NCBI GenBank assembly: GCA_002416125.1
Contig: DIBU01000006.1
Location: 62,001-126,000 of the forward strand
DNA from: Halieaceae bacterium UBA5044
GTDB taxonomy: Bacteria; Pseudomonadota; Gammaproteobacteria; Pseudomonadales; Halieaceae
Length of the DNA stretch: 64,000 nt
Direction of reading: 5' to 3'
Position numbers and translations under genes: made by a program. The notes under the pieces were generated by a model. It was not told the DNA's origin and made no database searches. It saw only the letters and a program-made list of their open reading frames with translations. Of the stretch, positions 17,872 through 26,684 are shown piece after piece. How positions within the stretch are numbered: the stretch's first letter is position 1; the number at the start of each line of letters is the position of its first letter.

Positions 17872-19797
17872 ATGACCGATTCAGCACAGCCCGAGCAGGA
17901 CTGGAGTGCCGCCGACAGTGCGGAACTCTACGGTATCAATGCCTGGGGCGCAGGCTACTACAGTATCTCCGACAGTGGCGAGGCGCAGGTCACGGTCACT
18001 ACCGGTGACGCAGACACCACCGTTTCCCTCATGGATATCGTTGCCGGCATGCGCGCGCGCAATCTGGAAATGCCGGCGGTGCTGCGCATCCGAAACGTGC
18101 TGGATCACCGAATCAAGGTGCTCAACGAGGCGTTTGCCGACGCCATCGCCAGCGGTGGCTACAACAACGTCTACCGCGGTGTGTTCCCGATAAAGGTCAA
18201 TCAGCAGTGTCATGTCATTGAAGAAATTGCCAATTACGGCAGCCGCTACCATCACGGCTTCGAGGCCGGCAGCAAGGCGGAGCTGACCATCGCCCTGAGC
18301 CAGCTGCGGGATACCGAAAGCCTGGTGGTATGCAACGGCTACAAGGACTCCGAGTTTATCGATCTCGGTCTGTACGCACGCCGCATGGGCTATCCCTGCT
18401 TTTTCGTCCTCGAATCGTTGAGCGAGCTGCGCATGATCATCGAGCGCAGCCGGGTACTCGGCGTTGAGCCACTGATCGGCGTGCGCATGAAGAGCTCCGT
18501 CAAGGTTGATGGACACTGGAGCCAGGATAGCGGCGACCGCTCGATTTTCGGCCTGTCCACCGCTGCGCTGATCGCAGTTGTCGATGAGCTTCGTGCCGCG
18601 GGTATGCTGCACTGCCTGCAGATGCTGCACTGTCACCTCGGATCCCAGGTGCCGAACATTCGCAATGTGCGCAACGGTGTTCTGGAGGCCTGTCGATACT
18701 ATGCGGGGCTGGTAGAGGAGGGGGCAGCCATGGGCTACCTCGACCTGGGCGGCGGTCTCGCGGTGGACTATGAAGGCGCGCGCACCAACAGTACGCACAG
18801 CATGAACTATCAGCTGGAAGAATACTGCGTGAATATTGTGGAGAGTATTCGCGAGACCTTCGACCCTCTGGAGATACCGCATCCGGTGATCATTTCCGAG
18901 TCCGGGCGCGCCACCGTCGCCTATTCGTCGTTGTTGCTGTTCAATGTGCTGGATGTGCGCAGTTGCGAGCCGATGGACCTGCCTGCAACCATCGGCGCCG
19001 ATTGCGTCGAGCCGCTGAAACACATTCAGGAAGTGTTGCGGGTGGTGAGCGATGCAAATTTCCAGGAGTGCTATAACGACGCCTTGTTTTACCGTGATGA
19101 AGTGCGGGACATGTTCAATCACGGTCAGGCCAGCCTGCGTGAACGCGCCATGGCAGAGGATATCTGCCTGGCTGTGTTGCAGCGCATCGCCCAGATTCTG
19201 CCCGGCGTGGCCCGGGTGCCGCCCGAGCTGGAAAACCTGAGTGAAGTCCTGTCGGACATCTACTACGGGAATTTCAGCCTGTTTCAGTCCCTGCCGGACA
19301 TCTGGGCTATCGACCAGCTGTTCCCGATCATGCCGCTGCATCGGCTGCAGGAGTCGCCCAGTCGTGAAGCGATGCTCGCTGACCTGACCTGTGATTGCGA
19401 CGGCAAGATCGATAATTTCTCGTTGCCCGCAGGTACCTCCAAAACCCTGCCGCTGCACCCACTGCGCGAAGACGAGGATTACATTCTCGGCGTTTTCCTG
19501 GTGGGCGCCTACCAGGAGACCCTCGGCGACCTGCACAATCTGTTTGGCGATACCAACGTGGTGAATGTCACGATCAACCCGGATGGCAGTTTCGACTTTG
19601 CCCGCGAGTTCCACGGTGACAGTATTTCCGACGTGCTGAGCTATGTAGAGTACGAGCCCAAGCATATGCAGGAACAGTTCCGCCAGGTCGCCGAAAGTGC
19701 GGTTCGCAGCGGGCGCATCTCGGTGGCGGAGCGCCAGGAGATCCTGCGTGCGTTCCGGGAAAGCCTGCAGGGCTATACGTATTTCGAGCATCACTGA
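17872..19797 (+). CDS. speA: Biosynthetic arginine decarboxylase
   Basis: PLP (alanine-racemase fold) enzyme that converts arginine to agmatine, the first step of the arginine route to putrescine. 641 residues, normal for SpeA. The PLP Lys is Lys108 in VFPIKVNQQCH; the HCHLGSQ motif (about 257-263) and DLGGGLAVDYEG are the usual landmarks. AGGAGG is 4 bp before the ATG. It stands 27 bp before the carboxyspermidine dehydrogenase gene, which places it at the head of a spermidine-synthesis operon. Confidence 0.96.
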   Translation: MTDSAQPEQDWSAADSAELYGINAWGAGYYSISDSGEAQVTVTTGDADTTVSLMDIVAGMRARNLEMPAVLRIRNVLDHRIKVLNEAFADAIASGGYNNVYRGVFPIKVNQQCHVIEEIANYGSRYHHGFEAGSKAELTIALSQLRDTESLVVCNGYKDSEFIDLGLYARRMGYPCFFVLESLSELRMIIERSRVLGVEPLIGVRMKSSVKVDGHWSQDSGDRSIFGLSTAALIAVVDELRAAGMLHCLQMLHCHLGSQVPNIRNVRNGVLEACRYYAGLVEEGAAMGYLDLGGGLAVDYEGARTNSTHSMNYQLEEYCVNIVESIRETFDPLEIPHPVIISESGRATVAYSSLLLFNVLDVRSCEPMDLPATIGADCVEPLKHIQEVLRVVSDANFQECYNDALFYRDEVRDMFNHGQASLRERAMAEDICLAVLQRIAQILPGVARVPPELENLSEVLSDIYYGNFSLFQSLPDIWAIDQLFPIMPLHRLQESPSREAMLADLTCDCDGKIDNFSLPAGTSKTLPLHPLREDEDYILGVFLVGAYQETLGDLHNLFGDTNVVNVTINPDGSFDFAREFHGDSISDVLSYVEYEPKHMQEQFRQVAESAVRSGRISVAERQEILRAFRESLQGYTYFEHH

Positions 19798-19824
19798 ACC
19801 CGTCAGTCATACAGGAGCACGGTT

Positions 19825-21045
19825 ATGTCCAAAGTCATTATCATTGGTGCAGGGGGCGTGGGCGCGGTTGTCGCCCACAAATGTGCCCAGTTGCCCACTG
19901 TCTTCACCGATATCCTGCTGGCCAGCCGCACGGAAGCGAAGTGCAAGGCGATTGCCGCCCAGATCGAGCGCCCGATTCGTACTGCTCAGGTGGATGCCGA
20001 CAACGTGGCCGAACTGACTGCGCTCTTGCAGCGCGAGCAGCCCGAGTTGGTGATCAACGTTGCGTTGCCGTATCAGGACCTGAGCATCATGGATGCCTGC
20101 CTTGCTGCCGGTGTCCACTACCTCGACACCGCCAATTACGAGCCACCGGATACGGCCAGGTTCGAGTATCACTGGCAGTGGGCCTACCAGGACCGGTTTC
20201 GCGATGCGGGCCTGACCGCCATTCTGGGCAGCGGTTTTGATCCGGGCGCGACCAATATATTCACGGCCTATCTTGCAAAGCATTACTTCGACGAGATTCA
20301 CGAGTTGGACATCATCGATGTCAACGGGGGGGATCACGGCTATCCGTTTGCCACCAACTTCAATCCGGAAATCAATATCCGCGAAGTCAGTGCTGAATGT
20401 CGCCACTGGGAAAATGGTGCGTTTGTCACCACGCCGCCGATGTCCAAGCAGGCCCGCTTCGAGTGCCCCGATGGGGTTGGCAGCTTCAATATCTACCGTA
20501 TGTACCATGAAGAACTGGAGTCCCTGAGCAAGCACTTTCCCGGGCTGAAGCGCGCCCAGTTCTGGATGAGTTTCTCGGAGAACTACCTGAAGCACCTTGA
20601 AGTGCTGGAAAATGTCGGTATGACGGGTATACAGCCTGTGGAATTCCAGGGGCAGCAGATCATCCCGATACAGTTTCTGGCATCGCTGTTGCCTGACCCG
20701 TCGACCCTGGGGCCACGTACCAAGGGCAAGACCTGCATCGGCTGCATCGTGCGTGGTACCAAGGATGGCAAGGAGCGCGTCATGTACCTGTACAACATCT
20801 GCGACCACGAAGCCTGCTATCGCGAGGTCCAGTCCCAGGCCATTTCCTACACGACCGGTGTGCCTGCCGTTATCGGTGCAAAGATGATTCTCGAGGGTCA
20901 CTGGCGTGAACCGGGCGTCTGGAATGTCGAACAGCGCGACCCGGACCCGTTCATGTCGGACATGAACCTCTACGGCCTGCCCTGGCAAGTGGTGGAACTG
21001 GATCCAGGGTTCCGGCTGGATGTGGTGACGGGTCGGGACCTGTAA
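19825..21045 (+). CDS. Carboxynorspermidine/carboxyspermidine dehydrogenase (saccharopine dehydrogenase family)
   Basis: 406 residues. The N-terminal Rossmann motif is VIIIGAGGVGAVVAHKCAQ, followed by the saccharopine-dehydrogenase fold. The family condenses a diamine (putrescine or diaminopropane) with aspartate semialdehyde and reduces the Schiff base with NADPH. The assignment to this branch rather than to lysine metabolism rests on the next gene, a carboxynorspermidine decarboxylase homologue one base downstream, and on speA upstream. ACAGGAG precedes the ATG. Confidence 0.9.
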   Translation: MSKVIIIGAGGVGAVVAHKCAQLPTVFTDILLASRTEAKCKAIAAQIERPIRTAQVDADNVAELTALLQREQPELVINVALPYQDLSIMDACLAAGVHYLDTANYEPPDTARFEYHWQWAYQDRFRDAGLTAILGSGFDPGATNIFTAYLAKHYFDEIHELDIIDVNGGDHGYPFATNFNPEINIREVSAECRHWENGAFVTTPPMSKQARFECPDGVGSFNIYRMYHEELESLSKHFPGLKRAQFWMSFSENYLKHLEVLENVGMTGIQPVEFQGQQIIPIQFLASLLPDPSTLGPRTKGKTCIGCIVRGTKDGKERVMYLYNICDHEACYREVQSQAISYTTGVPAVIGAKMILEGHWREPGVWNVEQRDPDPFMSDMNLYGLPWQVVELDPGFRLDVVTGRDL

Positions 21046-21046
21046 C

Positions 21047-22222
21047 GTGCAGATACTGCAATTCACCGACTTCAGCAAACTGGACCTGGCACGGCTCCCG
21101 TCCCCCTGCTACGTGATTGATGAGGTGGCGATTGAGCGCAATCTCGCCATCCTCAAGCACGTGGCTGACGCCAGCGGTGCCAAGGTGCTGGCAGCGCTGA
21201 AGGCCTTTTCCTGCTGGCGACTGGGAGAGCTCACGGCCCGCTATCTCAGCGGCAGCTGCGCCAGCGGACTGCACGAGGCGCGCCTGGGTCATGAACACTA
21301 CGGCGGTGAAGTCCATGTGTTTGGCGCCGGCTACCACGAAGCGGATCTGCGGCAGATCCTGGATATCGCCCACCACGTGGTGTTCAACAGCTGCGCGCAA
21401 TGGCTGCGCTTCAGGCCACTGTGCCTTGAGGCGCAGCGGCGTCGGCCTACGCTGCGCTTCGGGCTGCGCATCAACCCGGAGCATTCCGAGGGCGATGTGC
21501 CGATTTATGACCCCTGCGCACCGGGTTCGCGCCTGGGTATTCTGCGCTCGCAGCTGGATGTCGACAGCCTGGAGGGCATCAGCGGCCTGCATTTTCATAC
21601 CCTGTGCGAACACGACTTCCCGCCGCTGGCGCGTACCCTGGAAGCTGTAGAGGCCCGGTTCGGCGATTTGCTGCCGCGCATGGAGTGGGTCAACTTCGGC
21701 GGTGGCCACCACATCACGCGGCCCGACTATCAGGTCGACGACCTGATTCGCTGTATTCGCGATTTCGCGGTGCGCCACGCGGTGCAGGTGTATCTTGAGC
21801 CCGGTGAGGCCGTCGCCATCGGCAGTGGCGTGCTGGTGAGTGAAGTGCTGGACCTGACCTGGAACGCCATGGATCAGGCGATTCTGGACTGCTCGGCGAC
21901 CTGTCATATGCCGGATACACTGGAAATGCCCTATCGGGCCGAAGTCATGGGTGCGGAGGCGCCGGGGGTTCTGCCCCACAGCTACCGTCTGGGTGGGCTG
22001 ACCTGCCTCGCCGGGGATGTGATCGGCGACTACAGCTTCCCCACACCGCTGCAGATAGGGCAGCGCGTGGTGTTCAAGGATATGGCCCATTACACGATGG
22101 TCAAGACTTCAACCTTCAACGGTACCCGGTTGCCTGCGATTGCCCTGTGGAACTCGTCAACGGATGCGCTGGAGATCGTGCGCCAGTTCGACTACGAGGA
22201 TTTCAAACAGCGGCTGTCCTGA
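21047..22222 (+). CDS. nspC: Carboxynorspermidine/carboxyspermidine decarboxylase
   Basis: 391 residues, alanine-racemase-fold PLP decarboxylase. The PLP Lys is Lys52 in LAALKAFSCW, followed by SGSCASGLHEARLGHE. GGGHHITRPDY and EPGEAVAIGSGVL are typical of NspC. It removes the carboxyl group from carboxy(nor)spermidine to give (nor)spermidine. The GTG start is one base after the previous stop, so expression is probably coupled. With only putrescine expected from SpeA, spermidine is the likely product; diaminopropane as substrate is not excluded. Confidence 0.92.
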   Translation: MQILQFTDFSKLDLARLPSPCYVIDEVAIERNLAILKHVADASGAKVLAALKAFSCWRLGELTARYLSGSCASGLHEARLGHEHYGGEVHVFGAGYHEADLRQILDIAHHVVFNSCAQWLRFRPLCLEAQRRRPTLRFGLRINPEHSEGDVPIYDPCAPGSRLGILRSQLDVDSLEGISGLHFHTLCEHDFPPLARTLEAVEARFGDLLPRMEWVNFGGGHHITRPDYQVDDLIRCIRDFAVRHAVQVYLEPGEAVAIGSGVLVSEVLDLTWNAMDQAILDCSATCHMPDTLEMPYRAEVMGAEAPGVLPHSYRLGGLTCLAGDVIGDYSFPTPLQIGQRVVFKDMAHYTMVKTSTFNGTRLPAIALWNSSTDALEIVRQFDYEDFKQRLS

Positions 22223-22227
22223 GAGCC

Positions 22228-22264
22228 GCCGCGGCAGGGGGGGCTTGCGTCTCCTGCCCGCGGC
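22228..22264 (+). terminator. GC hairpin after the polyamine operon
   Basis: The arms 22228-22238 and 22253-22264 pair over about 11 bp with one bulged base, six bases after the nspC stop. There is no T tract, so an intrinsic terminator is only possible; it may be an RNA-end-protecting stem. Confidence 0.3.
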
Positions 22265-22266
22265 CA

Positions 22267-22294
22267 TTGCACACGCGGGCTGGGCCGTTACAAT
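22267..22294 (+). promoter_or_regulatory. Candidate promoter for the PLD lipoprotein
   Basis: TTGCAC (22267-22272), 16 bp, TACAAT (22289-22294), 36 bp before the ATG at 22330. The -10 is good and the -35 weak. Confidence 0.4.
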
Positions 22295-22329
22295 CAAGGG
22301 CCTGTCCGTCGCCTCCGGAGCCTGAGTGC

Positions 22330-23922
22330 ATGCAGCACCGAATGCTGAGTTCTCATAGTACACGCGTCCCCCGACAGCACTGGCGGCGTCTCGTGCTTTC
22401 CACCTTGCTGCTGTCGCTGGCCGGCTGCGCGAGCCTGCCGGCGCCAGACAGCTACGCCAAGCCGGTGAGCCACACGATTACGGATACCGGCGATACAAGG
22501 CTGGCCCGATTGTCTGCCCAGTGGCAGGCTCCGGACAGCGATGGGCTTTCCGGCTTCATTCCCCTCGCCGAGGGTATGCGTGCTTTTGTTGCGCGCGTGG
22601 GACTCATTCGCGCCGCCGAGCGCAGCCTCGATGTGCAGTATTACATCTGGCACGACGATACCAGCGGGCAACTGCTGGCCGGTGAATTGTTGCGGGCCGC
22701 CGATCGCGGTGTGCGCGTCAGGTTGCTGCTGGATGACCTGGATACCGCCGGCAAGGACACCTTTCTCAGCCAGTTCGACACCCATCCGAATATCGAGGTC
22801 CGGGTGTATAACCCGTTTGCCTACCGCGGCAACCGCGGTCTCGGTTTCGCCTCAGACCTGTCCCGACTGAATCACCGAATGCACAACAAGTCCCTCACGG
22901 CCGACAATCTGCTGACCGTGGTGGGCGGGCGCAATATCGGCAATGAGTACTTCAATGCGCAGGCGCACACGGCCTTTTCCGATCTCGATGTGCTCGCAAT
23001 AGGACCGGTTGTGGGCGCGGTGTCCGCTATGTTTGACCAATACTGGAACAGTGATGTGGTTTACCCCATGGCGGCGTTTGCGCGCGAGGACGATATCGAC
23101 GCCGAGCGGCTCCCGGCTGCGCGCGAGGCGTTCGAAGCGGTGGCTCGTACGGCGATGGGCTCCGACTATGTCAGGGCCATTCAGGCGTCGCCCTGGCTGG
23201 AGCAATTGCAGCTGGATCAGCTGCAGTTTGTCTGGGGAGCGGCCACGGTCATCTTCGATGATCCGAACAAGCCACTGAATCGCGAGGTGAACGCGGAGAC
23301 CCACCTTGCGCCCCAGCTGGTCCCGATGCTGCAGGGAGCGACCCGGGAAGTGCTCATCGTGTCGCCGTATTTCGTCCCCGGCGATGCGCTGGTCGGCTTT
23401 CTCGCCGACCTGGAACAGCGTGATATCGACGTACGCATCCTGACCAACTCCCTGGCGGCAAACGATGTCGGCCTGGTTCACGCGGGCTATATGCGCTATC
23501 GCAAGGCCCTGTTGGAGGCCGGCGTGGCGCTGTTCGAGTTCAAGCCGGAGCCCGGAGAGCAGGAAAGGAACAAACGCTGGACCGGGTCTTCAGCCGCCAG
23601 CCTGCACGCCAAAACGCTGGGAGCCGATGCGGAACACCTGTTTGTCGGCTCCTTTAACCTGGACCCCAGATCAGTCGCCCTGAACACCGAAATGGGGATC
23701 ATCATCGACAATGCGTCGCTGGCGGCACAGATGCGCGAGGCCTTTGAACGTGTGGTGGCGCAGAACGCCTATGCGGTTGTGCTCGACGATGACGGGGACC
23801 TGCGTTGGCTGGACCCGGCGCTGCCCGGCAGCGAGCCCCTGGCGCATGAGCCGAAAACCAGCTGGTGGCAGCGCTTCGTGGTGGGCACGCTGTCGTTCAT
23901 TGTGCCCGAGAGCATGCTCTAG
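22330..23922 (+). CDS. Phospholipase D-type lipoprotein (ClsC-like)
   Basis: 530 residues. The N-terminus is basic, then LVLSTLLLSLAGC, a lipobox whose Cys would be lipidated. Two HKD half-sites follow: HNKSLTADNLLTVVGGRN (about residue 183) and LHAKTLGADAEHLFVGSFN (about residue 424). The layout matches cardiolipin synthase C / YmdC-like phosphatidyltransferases; a phospholipase or nuclease role is possible. I chose ATG 22330; the frame is open upstream but that part is noncoding in character. The stop shares CTAG with the convergent DUF934 gene. Confidence 0.88.
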   Translation: MQHRMLSSHSTRVPRQHWRRLVLSTLLLSLAGCASLPAPDSYAKPVSHTITDTGDTRLARLSAQWQAPDSDGLSGFIPLAEGMRAFVARVGLIRAAERSLDVQYYIWHDDTSGQLLAGELLRAADRGVRVRLLLDDLDTAGKDTFLSQFDTHPNIEVRVYNPFAYRGNRGLGFASDLSRLNHRMHNKSLTADNLLTVVGGRNIGNEYFNAQAHTAFSDLDVLAIGPVVGAVSAMFDQYWNSDVVYPMAAFAREDDIDAERLPAAREAFEAVARTAMGSDYVRAIQASPWLEQLQLDQLQFVWGAATVIFDDPNKPLNREVNAETHLAPQLVPMLQGATREVLIVSPYFVPGDALVGFLADLEQRDIDVRILTNSLAANDVGLVHAGYMRYRKALLEAGVALFEFKPEPGEQERNKRWTGSSAASLHAKTLGADAEHLFVGSFNLDPRSVALNTEMGIIIDNASLAAQMREAFERVVAQNAYAVVLDDDGDLRWLDPALPGSEPLAHEPKTSWWQRFVVGTLSFIVPESML

Positions 23923-24398
23923 CCGGCCTGGGCCTCGCGACGACGGAACAGCGGTAGCGGCTGGTCAACACTCGCCTGGTATTGCTCGGAGAACACCCGT
24001 GACTGCCGCAGGTACTCCTCGATGCGCGAGTCATCAGCGGGCTGGAAGGCATCGAAGCCGCAGCGGCGGAGGTAATGCACCTGGTCGGGCATAAAATGGC
24101 CGGTAGCGCGCAACTCTCCCCGATAGCCACGTTCCCGCAGGTCACGCGCGTAGGAAAATCCGCGGCCATCGGTCAATACCGGGAAGTCCACGGCAATGAT
24201 ATCCAGTGTGTCCAGCGCGTCGGCCAGCTCCGCGACAACGTCCCCGGGTTGCAGCTGCACGGTACGCAGTGTGCGCCCTGTGGCTGCCCGCCACTGCGGC
24301 AGGGTAGGGAAGTGGTGTTGCGCCACCTGATCTGACGCTGCATCCGCCGCCAGCCAGTCGTCGCTGCAGATGGTGTCCTGTTTAATCAGCTTTGGCAT
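23919..24398 (-). CDS. DUF934 protein, sulfite-reduction accessory
   Basis: 159 residues. Begins MPKLIKQDTICSDDW and contains IAVDFPVLTDGRGFSYARDLRERGYRGELRATGHFMPDQVHYLRRCGFDAF, the typical DUF934 core. DUF934 genes are almost always directly downstream of the single-subunit nitrite/sulfite reductase, as here, where the start overlaps the reductase stop by 17 bp. The molecular role is not known; a role in assimilatory sulfite reduction is inferred from linkage. Confidence 0.9.
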   Translation of the reverse strand: MPKLIKQDTICSDDWLAADAASDQVAQHHFPTLPQWRAATGRTLRTVQLQPGDVVAELADALDTLDIIAVDFPVLTDGRGFSYARDLRERGYRGELRATGHFMPDQVHYLRRCGFDAFQPADDSRIEEYLRQSRVFSEQYQASVDQPLPLFRRREAQAG

Positions 24399-26046
24399 AG
24401 ACGCGCTCCTTGAATGGCTCAATCCCGACCCGGTTGTAGGTCTGGAGGAAGGTTTCATCGCCCTGCCGCAGGGAAACAAAGGTCGCGAGCAGGTTTTCCA
24501 CAACGTCGGGGATGGCATCCTGGCTGAATGACGGGCCGAGAATCTTGCCAATTGCGGCATCCTTGGACTGGCTGCCGCCCAGGCTGACCTGATAGAACTC
24601 GGCACCTTTCTTGTCGACGCCGAGGATGCCGATGTGCCCGATGTGGTGATGGCCACAGGCGTTCATGCAGCCGCTGATGTTGAGTTCCAGCGGGCCCAGG
24701 TCGTAGAGGTAGTCGAGATCTTCGAACCGCGCCTGGATCGCCTCCGCCACAGGGATGGATTTGGCGTTGGCCAGGGAGCAGTAGTCGCCCCCGGGACAGC
24801 AGATGAGATCCGTCAGGTAGCCGATATTGGCGGTTGCCAAACCGGCCTTCTGCAGGCGCTGCCAGAGACTGTAGAGGGCGGTTTCCTCAACGTCAGCCAG
24901 CACCATATTCTGTTGATGGGTGGTGCGCAGCTCGCCAAAGCTGTAACTGTCGGCAAGATCCGCCAGCAGGTCCAGCTGACGGTCCGTGATGTCCCCCGGG
25001 GCAATCCCCGTTGCCTTCAGGGAAATGGTCACGGCGCGATACCCGGGTACGCGGTGCGGGTGGGTGTTGCGGGTGAGCCAGTTGCCAAAAATGGGGTCGG
25101 CGGCGGCACGCGCGGCCAGTGCTTCCCCGGCGTCTTTGCCGTCGATGTCCGCATAGGGTGGGCTGGTGAAGAATGACTTTGCGCGCGTCACCTCGTCCTC
25201 TGTCAGCGTGCTGGGGCCATCCCTGAGTTGCGCCCACTCGGCCTCAACGGCGTCGCGGAAAGCCTCAACGCCCATGGCCTTCACCAGTATCTTGATACGG
25301 GCCTTGTATTTGTTGTCGCGCCGACCGTGCTGGTTGTAGACCCGCAGGATGGCCTCCAGGTAGGTGAGCAGGTGGCGTTTTTCCAGCCATTCGCAGACTA
25401 CCGAGCCGATCACCGGGGTGCGCCCAAGGCCGCCGCCCACGAGCACCTTGAAGCCCAGCTCGCCCGCTGCGTTGGGCAGCAGCTCGACGCCGATATCGTG
25501 GGCGTGGATCGCGGCGCGATCCTGTTCGCTGGCACACACCGCGATCTTGAATTTGCGCGGCAGGAAGGCGAATTCAGGGTGCAGGGTTGACCATTGGCGA
25601 ATGATCTCGCACCAGGGGCGGGGATCCTCCCGTTCATCCGCTGCGACGCCGGCGAACTGATCTGTGGTGGTGTTTCGAATGCAGTTACCGCTGGTCTGTA
25701 TCGCGTGCATCTGCACACTGGCCAGCTCCGCCAGAATGTCGGGCACCTCCTCGAGGACCGGCCAGTTGAGCTGGATATTCTGGCGCGTACTGACGTGGGC
25801 GTAGCCCTTGTCGTAGTGGCGCGTAATGTGTGCCAGCTTGCGTACCTGGGCGCTGCTCAGCAGCCCGTAGGGCACGGCGATGCGCAGCATGGGTGCCAGG
25901 CGCTGCACGTAGAGACCGTTCTGCAGGCGCAGCGGCAGAAACTCCGCATCGCTCAATTCACCCGCCAGATAGCGCCGGGTCTGGTCCCTGAACTGCGCCA
26001 CGCGCTCGTCGACAATGCGTTGATCGTACTGGTCGTAAATATACAT
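24382..26046 (-). CDS. Nitrite/sulfite reductase hemoprotein (assimilatory)
   Basis: 554 residues with duplicated nitrite/sulfite reductase half-domains. The Cys ligands for the coupled Fe4S4-siroheme centre are in CCPGGDYC (about residue 421-428) and LNISGCMNACGHH (about residue 457-469). It reduces sulfite to sulfide (or nitrite to ammonia). No CysJ-type flavoprotein gene is adjacent, so ferredoxin or another donor is likely. Sulfide from this enzyme would feed MetZ. Sulfite is the more likely substrate because of the DUF934 partner. Confidence 0.92.
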   Translation of the reverse strand: MYIYDQYDQRIVDERVAQFRDQTRRYLAGELSDAEFLPLRLQNGLYVQRLAPMLRIAVPYGLLSSAQVRKLAHITRHYDKGYAHVSTRQNIQLNWPVLEEVPDILAELASVQMHAIQTSGNCIRNTTTDQFAGVAADEREDPRPWCEIIRQWSTLHPEFAFLPRKFKIAVCASEQDRAAIHAHDIGVELLPNAAGELGFKVLVGGGLGRTPVIGSVVCEWLEKRHLLTYLEAILRVYNQHGRRDNKYKARIKILVKAMGVEAFRDAVEAEWAQLRDGPSTLTEDEVTRAKSFFTSPPYADIDGKDAGEALAARAAADPIFGNWLTRNTHPHRVPGYRAVTISLKATGIAPGDITDRQLDLLADLADSYSFGELRTTHQQNMVLADVEETALYSLWQRLQKAGLATANIGYLTDLICCPGGDYCSLANAKSIPVAEAIQARFEDLDYLYDLGPLELNISGCMNACGHHHIGHIGILGVDKKGAEFYQVSLGGSQSKDAAIGKILGPSFSQDAIPDVVENLLATFVSLRQGDETFLQTYNRVGIEPFKERVYAKAD

Positions 26047-26099
26047 CGATGGGCCCTGTCACCTGCCGCCAGATTTGCGAGGCGCTACCTTACCAGAAA

Positions 26100-26145
26100 G
26101 CGCTGCGCCGAATTATGCTGATTTTTTATAAGTTTAGAACGTGAA
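26100..26145 (-). promoter_or_regulatory. AT-rich upstream region of the sulfite reductase gene
   Basis: An A/T-rich patch in otherwise GC-rich DNA, 55-100 bp upstream of the reductase ATG, with a CATAAT -10-like hexamer on the - strand (26112-26117). AT-rich upstream DNA is usual for CysB-activated genes, but I cannot recognise a definite CysB box. Confidence 0.25.
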
Positions 26146-26197
26146 TCGCGGCCCGCGGGGCACGCCCGCGGCAGCACCGGCGGCGGGCCTGAATCCG

Positions 26198-26225
26198 TTG
26201 GAAAGGCGGGGTTTCCTGCTATAAT
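26198..26225 (+). promoter_or_regulatory. Sigma-70 promoter for the 37-residue membrane protein
   Basis: TTGGAA (26198-26203), 16 bp, perfect TATAAT (26220-26225). It stands 57 bp before the small gene at 26282. One of the best promoter matches in the window. Confidence 0.6.
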
Positions 26226-26281
26226 CGCGGGCGCCAGACCCCGGCTTGGCCGGTAACCATGACTTCTCAGGAGCGCTACCT

Positions 26282-26395
26282 ATGTCCGGATCCACGAACC
26301 AGAATGACGGGGTGGCAGACGCCATCGCCGCCACGGCCATCATCAGCATCGTGGTGTTTGCACTGTACCTGTGGCTTGCCGCCATGCCGGGTTAG
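26282..26395 (+). CDS. Small single-span membrane protein, 37 residues
   Basis: ATG 26282 opens a 37-codon frame: a polar N-terminus (MSGSTNQNDGVADAI) and one transmembrane helix (AATAIISIVVFALYLWLAA). CAGGAG lies 9 bp upstream and a strong promoter at 26198. The stop TAG shares TTAG with the stop of the convergent DUF2970 gene. I do not recognise the family. Regulated expression of a small membrane protein is inferred from the promoter and ribosome site; there is no functional clue. Confidence 0.65.
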   Translation: MSGSTNQNDGVADAIAATAIISIVVFALYLWLAAMPG

Positions 26396-26640
26396 CCGGC
26401 ACTGCTGATTACGATATGCACCACAGCTACCACGGCAATAATAAACAGAATCGTGAATATCAGGCCGGCGGCGATAAACACGCCGATCCGGCCCTGACTG
26501 AAATCCCTCTCCCTGTTGCGACTACTCTGTACCCCCAGTCCAGCGGCAAACACGCTGCTGATCACCTGCCAGGGACGCAGGGGTGCCTTGTGTTTGCTCT
26601 CGCCCGGGGGTGCTTGCCGCGTCTCTGCCGGCTCAGACAT
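26392..26640 (-). CDS. DUF2970 small membrane protein
   Basis: 82 residues from ATG 26640 (MSEPAETRQAPPGESKHKAP), preceded by AAAGGAG. A soluble N-terminus containing RPWQVISSVFAAGLGVQSSRNRERDF is followed by one C-terminal transmembrane helix (GVFIAAGLIFTILFIIAVVAVVHIV), the DUF2970 pattern. Function unknown. It lies 44 bp downstream of metH on the same strand and may be its last cistron. Confidence 0.8.
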   Translation of the reverse strand: MSEPAETRQAPPGESKHKAPLRPWQVISSVFAAGLGVQSSRNRERDFSQGRIGVFIAAGLIFTILFIIAVVAVVHIVISSAG

Positions 26641-26684
26641 GCCTGTCGACTCCTTTATTCCGTGTTGATGTGCTTGTTGAGGGG

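Noticed and set aside
17881..19794. 637-codon open frame antisense to speA
   Set aside because: It mirrors speA exactly and has no domain pattern; long antisense frames are expected in GC-rich DNA.
19807..21078. 423-codon frame antisense to the carboxyspermidine dehydrogenase
   Set aside because: Shadow of a clearly coding gene with Rossmann motif.
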